Shown piece by piece: positions 18,444 to 23,543 of a stretch of DNA of 23,543 nucleotides (within the stretch, counting starts at the first letter, position 1; every line of letters starts with the position of its first letter). Below the pieces are notes generated by a model. The model saw nothing but the letters and a program-made list of their open reading frames with translations. It was not told the origin of the DNA and ran no database searches. The position numbers and the translations under genes are program-made. The stretch spans positions 68,099-91,641 of the forward strand of contig KN886360.1 in the NCBI GenBank assembly GCA_000934455.1, in the 5' to 3' direction. This DNA comes from Apostichopus parvimensis (lineage: Eukaryota; Echinodermata; Holothuroidea; Aspidochirotida; Stichopodidae).

Positions 18444-19522
18444 GATTTTTTTAAAATTAATTTTGATTAATTAGAATGCTGTTGTGAGATTAGAAATAGG
18501 GGAAAAAAACATGCGCCGGTATACTTCTGGGGGTGGGGTGGGGGTCGGCTCAAACCCCTTCCCTCACCGGTAGACAGAATATTACAAACAGTGGCACATT
18601 ACCTAAATGTATAACATATATATGCAGTACATCCTTAACAGTGGCCAATTCTTCAACATCATTTTGCAAGTTGCAAAATATATCACCATTTTAATATATT
18701 CAGAAGATCCAGTTTGAATGATCATGGGAGGAGAGGAGGGATGGGGTGGGTGGGGTGTAAATATCCTTTCCCCATTGCTAAGCAAATTGGGGTGGTGCAG
18801 GGGTGCTGGGAGGGAACCATATAAGAAGTGTGTTATAAGAGATAAATACATTCCCGTTACAGTGGCATGGTTTGCCAATTGTTTGTGCTTCATTAGTAAT
18901 ACGTTTACGTGCAATATAAAAGCTGATCAATACGCAAGTTGTCAATGTTCATTTTACTTATTTATTTTGTTCTTCATTTTTAGATCTGCAATATGTATAC
19001 AATGAAAAGCAAAGTTGTACAAATGTTTAAGAAATTCTTTCATAATACAATACTGTACTTATAAAGTCCATTTATTTTGCTGTTACTTTTTGCTTTGTAT
19101 ATTGATAAACAGCACCGATGCGTTGCGCTCATCCCTCATCCTAAATAACATAGTAATAAATGATCTAATGTGCTAAGTCTTTGCCGTTGTTACTTTTTAC
19201 TATCGCACCCCTCAAACTCACTCCCTCACCTCCCCACCCCCACACCCCTGCTACTCAAAATAAAATATATATAACCGGGTGTGGAATATGGCGATCAAAA
19301 AAAGCATTTGACATGTAGGACTTTCAACAACCACTTTCTTACATTAAAACGTTTTAGAGTAGCAGAGGTCAACAACTCAACATCGTTTACCCAGAGAAAA
19401 CATTACTTGCTAAACCGTCAATCATTTATGACAATCGGCTACTTAACAGAGGTTTCTTTAAGTCCAAACGTTAATAAATGAGCAAAATCGAGATAGACGC
19501 GACCAAATGAACGCTTACTTAC
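18444..19522. other. intergenic sequence with G-rich and C-rich patches
   Basis: G-rich patches occur near 18526-18546 and 18724-18757, and a C-rich patch near 19205-19250. A possible minus-strand terminal exon at about 18988-18962 (acceptor ATATTGCAG, stop after eight or nine codons) is too weak to call. Otherwise I see nothing. Confidence 0.5.
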
Positions 19523-19589
19523 TGCATCTCATTGCCTTTACTTTTTTTCTTTTTGAAACCACTATCATTCCATGCCTCCCAAATGGACC
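19523..19589 (-). CDS. candidate minus-strand exon, unknown gene
   Basis: A 67-base interval ending in a perfect donor GCA|GTAAGTAAG, with an acceptor TTTGTAG|GG that has a poor pyrimidine tract. One frame reads SIWEAWNDSGFKKKKSKGNEM; another reads GPFGRHGMIVVSKRKKVKAM, and both join in phase with the candidate exon at 20061-20014. No protein family is recognised. Confidence 0.25.
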
Positions 19590-19649
19590 CTACAAACTTC
19601 AGCATTCAAATTTCAAGGTTTTGAAAGCAATGTAACACAATGTTTCACC

Positions 19650-20710
19650 TAAATTATCAGTTTGATTGCATGTCTAGCAAATTTACCTCATTGAAGTGAG
19701 TGTCCATAGATGAACAGTATGATTACACAGCTAGCCAGATACCATACCTACTTTCTTATTTTAGAAAGAGCACTGTACATTAGCCTTAACTTAAATTCAT
19801 GCTATCCTGCCCCTTCCTCCTCAACTGGTATTGCATTTATTAACCATTAATCACCTATTGTCTTCCTATCGCAGAAACCATGGTCTTTCAAAGAAGAGTA
19901 CTGCTTGTCACACGAATGTATGGTCTTTTATTTGTAACATGCTTACTGTGCATGTCATGAAAATCTTCTGTGCATTGTAAAGTGTCCTTAAAAATAAGCT
20001 ATTTCATACATACCGACTGTTCTGTGGAAGATTCTTGACAAACTTTTTTGGGTTTGTGCTCCTGGAAAGAGATGCAGAGTTTGATAGTAAATTCTGGTCT
20101 AATTTGTCAGACAAAAACATAGGTAGTATTTGAATACACCAATACAAAATACTGCAGTTTTACCCTACAGATATCAGTGCACAGTACACAAAGTTTCACA
20201 ACAATGTTTCATTTTAATGTAGCTGTGTATGTATATATATATTTCAAATAAAAGTAAAATTTCCTAGTTAAATTAACAACTTTTCCAAAATAGCAACTAG
20301 GTAATGCAAGCAGCAATTCTTAAAATCAGTTTGATTTTATGTCTCCCTAATTTACCCAACCAAAGGTTTTATACATATACTGGTGTTTGTACAGCATTAC
20401 TACAATATATTCCTGCCTCCCAAATATATCAAATTATCGCATCCATATGTAATTTGTGTAATATAGAAAATGTCAAGTGTAAGCAAGGTTCCACTAGCAA
20501 GTGAAATCAGGTTGATGATGTGTGCAGGAAGTGTAATCTGCCAAAGTTTCCAGACAAACAGTAAAGAAACTTTTTAGAGAAATGTGACTATATCTACACG
20601 ACAGCTAAATTACACTAGATATGTGAACATCTCTATTTATCGCTTTGATTGCATGTCTACAAAATGTGACTTTTGGAAGTGAGTGTACATAAATAATGTA
20701 CGTTGTACAG
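19650..20710. repeat. diverged repeat, copies near 19659, 20328 and 20642
   Basis: The word TTTGATTGCATGTCTA recurs at about 19661 and 20643, followed in both by AGTGAGTGT and further scattered matches (AAGAGCACT, ACACAG). A more distant copy, TTTGATTTTATGTCT, is near 20330. The pattern fits old tandem duplication or copies of an unknown element. The rest of the interval is AT-rich with no gene I can support. Confidence 0.4.
20014..20061 (-). CDS. candidate minus-strand micro-exon, unknown gene
   Basis: A 48-base interval between a good acceptor (CTCTTTCCAG|GAGCAC, pyrimidine-rich upstream) and a good donor (CAGTCG|GTATGTATG). Frame 0 gives EHKPKKVCQESSTEQS; a second frame is also open. No start, stop or family resemblance is seen, so it may be a chance pairing of splice-like signals. 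Confidence 0.3.
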
Positions 20711-21027
20711 TAAGACGACACAGTTCAGGTTGAGCAATCTGGCCAGAAACCTTGACTAGAACTAAGTTAGCAAGAGCACTAAACAGTTGGGATATATTAT
20801 TAAGTCGTGACAAGTAAAGTACAGCCATTAATAGTCCAACACAATATCGTGCGATTGAAAAGAGATATAACTGCCATACCAAACTAGTAAATCTCAGTCA
20901 ATGTATAATAATATGATAAAAACAAAACATGCACCACTACTAAACTTAAGCTTCTCCGAAACATTATACATATACTATATGGGTTAAGAGGAAGATCACA
21001 TATTTACTAACACACATCGATCAATGT

Positions 21028-21430
21028 AGCCGTGACAGTGGCGGAGCGTCCATACAGTCAGGAGGGGGGGGGGGGCGGATGCCCCCCTGACGGACTCAAA
21101 TGGACTGCTGGCGCCCTTTTCAGCTTTTTATCACTTTTTACTTATTCGCGATTATTGACTTTGAGTTTATTGCTCTCTCATATACGTATTGACATTTGTC
21201 ACATTTTGTTGGTGATGACACCTATTTATTTTTCGTTTATCTGCAAATTAGCAAGGCCCGGAAAGGGTCATTTCTGGCGATCTAGGGAGTATCTTTACTC
21301 AAAAAATGTCTGTACGCTTTGCGCCAACCTGTGGTGGCACTCCGCATAGATAGTGTCGAAAGCGCCCCTACAGACCATTCTCGCCCCCCCCCCCCTGACC
21401 AATACCCCTAGCTCCGCCACTGAGCCGTGA
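21028..21430 (+). mobile_element. hAT-type MITE copy 2, 8 bp TSD
   Basis: The element spans 21036-21422 (387 bp), with ends CAGTGGCGGAGC and GCTCCGCCACTG and a perfect 8 bp duplication AGCCGTGA (21028-21035 and 21423-21430). It is the inverted counterpart of copy 1 at 8211-8596, near-identical over most of the length, with differences mainly in G/C-run length and a few small indels. It has no coding capacity. Confidence 0.93.
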
Positions 21431-22156
21431 ATTCAGTGACATGACAACTAATGAAGAATCACGAAATTCAATGAACTGTATTTAGTAAGGCTATATCGCA
21501 TACCACGACAGTGCTGTATTGATAGCAGTTACTGTAATGTTCTATTTTGCATCCGGACATATCTTTGAATTTTCTACATACAACTTACAAAAAAACTTTG
21601 TTCTTTAATGATATTAAGTTTGTTAATTTAATGCACATGTCACCCAGAGGATCCTTTTAAGGAATAACTATAGATCTTTCTTTACAAACCAATGAATTTA
21701 ACAATAAGAGTTTTGCCTCAATTGAGGAGACGATCCAATCATTTCATTCGAACTTAAATGACCATTTCATTCATCCATCAATGACGCGTGAATATTGTAT
21801 AAGCAATCTCTTGCAGTTAAGATATAGCGTGTTCAAAAGATAAATGAACATCGTACGCGTTTTGTTTAAGATAATCTCAATTCTGTTAGTATACGTTAGT
21901 TATATACAAATACATGATATGAAACACAATACACACAACCAGCTGAAATTATTGCTGCGTGGAATCTTTCGAGCTTTAACACTACTCGAGTATAGGTTAA
22001 CAATGGCTTTGTATTAGACAATGCACGTATTCAGACTGGCGGTCTATTTATTTTTCGTCAGCAAAAATAAACTTCAACATAAGGTATCTAAACTTTTTTT
22101 GTGATTCTTACTATACTATTATGAATGACGTTGCTTTTTGATTGTCGCATGTTACG

Positions 22157-22453
22157 ATGACTCACGAATCCTTTGTCGATGGCATTCCAAAAGATGATGC
22201 AAGCCTGAGCAAAAGCTTCGGGGGGAATTTGTGCCATTTGGGACAGTTTGCCAATGAAAACTATTCTATATTGTCACCTCATATCATGCTTCGAGGCACT
22301 CGTATCGGCAATATGAACGGCTCCTTACCTTCGTATGACACGATAATTCTGCACAAACTATCAGTAGGCCTACTTGCGTTTCAAGCGTCACAGTACCTCA
22401 TTGTAAACAAACGTCCCAACTTGGCAGAGAATAATGTAGTGGGATGTTATTAA
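22157..22453 (+). CDS. hypothetical 98-residue ORF followed by AATAAA
   Basis: ATG at 22157 opens 98 codons (start MTHESFVDGIPKDDASLSKS, end NKRPNLAENNVVGCY). AATAAA follows the stop by 11 bases (22465-22470). No signal peptide, membrane segment or family motif is seen, and no splice acceptor is placed to make it a terminal exon. It may be a chance ORF; it lies in a slightly CpG-richer stretch than its surroundings. Confidence 0.2.
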   Translation: MTHESFVDGIPKDDASLSKSFGGNLCHLGQFANENYSILSPHIMLRGTRIGNMNGSLPSYDTIILHKLSVGLLAFQASQYLIVNKRPNLAENNVVGCY

Positions 22454-22470
22454 CATGTTCGTTGAATAAA

Positions 22471-23543
22471 GCACATAATTTCAAGTACTATTAATTAGCA
22501 AATAACTCCAAACAGCTAATCGAATTTTAAGACAAGATATTTTCCAAGCAAGCAATGTATAAGTGTTATAAAAAAATCTACTTTAAAAAGTAACAATTGA
22601 TATCACGCACAAGCGAATGAAACGTTGATCTAACAAAGTTCCTTCTGTCAAACTAATTATGTTTTGTTTTACCATGATCATGGCAAAGAATGAATCAAAC
22701 CAGTTCAGTAAGGATTATTAACCGTCTGTTTATGTATAGGTTAGTACAATATAACAACGATATACTTCTATTGTTCGAAATTTAATGTTGCTGAAAGTCA
22801 TGGAACTTTGTTGCGCAACGTTAATGACGAATACAAATGTTAGCAATCGGTAACCAAGACGGTAGACAGAATAAATGGATAAAATTATGTAACTGAAATT
22901 TTCGCATTAGAAATTATCGCAAAGTATAGGCTAAGCGAAAGGATGCCAAACTATGTTGTTTTAAATCATATTAACGACACTAGTATTGATTATTTTGGCA
23001 ACATAGTTGTAATATGGTGGTTCACCTTGGATGTTTGAAATTTATGGTGTTGACTGACCATTGGTTGTGATCATGCACTGCAGGGTACGGGGCCTGGAAA
23101 TTGGTTGCTTGGAATGGTAGCTGGGTTGATTGGTTTACAATCTAGAAATTTAGAATTGATGAATATCAGATGTCAGACGAAGTAAATTTAAACATGAACA
23201 TCATATCATATCATTAATCATATCATATCTCTACATTACTATTTTATGAAATCCTGTAATAAGAACATTTCGCGTACTTGTGAAGGAATTCTAACATCAT
23301 GTCATATTGCATATTGATAATTAAATTATTTAAATATCTTTGGAATTTCGTTGTTTAAGTGCAAATAGTCTATAAACTGGACGTTTCCGTTACATAATGA
23401 CATATTAATTGCAACCTTGAAAACATGATAGCAGTTGCTATCCAAGGTATGTGGTGTTCAGTTTGAAACTTAAGCCGGTACCGGGTATCCATTGCATGGG
23501 TTAATTAGTAGTCGCGAAATAACGAACATATCCCAGAATGATA
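22471..23543. other. intergenic sequence to the right edge
   Basis: AT-rich sequence with a short CATATCAT-type repeat near 23197-23228. I see no gene, TIR pair or RNA element. Confidence 0.55.

Overview
The window comes from an animal nuclear genome, most likely a marine invertebrate deuterostome and plausibly an echinoderm. The reasons are genes split by many short introns with GT-AG borders, a tRNA-derived SINE of the type common in such genomes, several hAT-type DNA transposons, the recurrent word TAGGCCTA, and two proteins that still resemble their vertebrate counterparts closely. The phylum is an inference; the sequence alone does not settle it. One assembly gap (335 N) interrupts the window.

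Two genes lie head to head. On the minus strand (left edge to about 7 kb) is SYF2, a spliceosome protein also called GCIP-interacting protein p29. Four coding exons are visible at 3481-3311, 1907-1782, 1391-1183 and 371-273. They join in phase to give about 201 residues, and the last coding exon lies beyond the left edge. A splice acceptor just before the ATG points to a 5' UTR exon further right, probably ending at 6825 or 6852. The long 5' intron holds a 1.33 kb hAT-like element (3613-4943), a SINE (5318-5617) and a GC-rich palindromic repeat with a 37 bp period (6284-6644).

On the plus strand (about 7.2-18.4 kb) is a homeobox gene whose homeodomain strongly resembles the first homeodomain of HDX (highly divergent homeobox). 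Five coding exons (7914/7920-8060, 9940-10072, 11352-12133, 14323-14659, 16310-16461) join in phase to a 514-residue protein, or 533 if an upstream in-frame exon at 7384-7434 supplies the start. After the homeodomain come a Ser/His/Gln-rich linker, a helical plus globular-looking module I do not recognise, a strongly acidic stretch and a short tail. No second homeodomain is present, unlike vertebrate HDX. The 0.5 kb between the two genes' first exons is a candidate shared promoter.

Its introns hold two hAT-type MITEs with perfect 8 bp target duplications, a degenerate hammerhead-like motif and a structured retroposon tail. The 7 kb to the right of the stop codon has several polyadenylation signals, an inverted copy of the intron-1 MITE (21036-21422), weak candidate minus-strand exons near 19.5-20.1 kb, a 98-residue ORF followed at once by AATAAA, and otherwise AT-rich sequence in which I see no gene.

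The two genes do not act in one pathway: SYF2 belongs to the splicing machinery and the HDX-like protein is a nuclear DNA-binding protein. They are linked by arrangement only.
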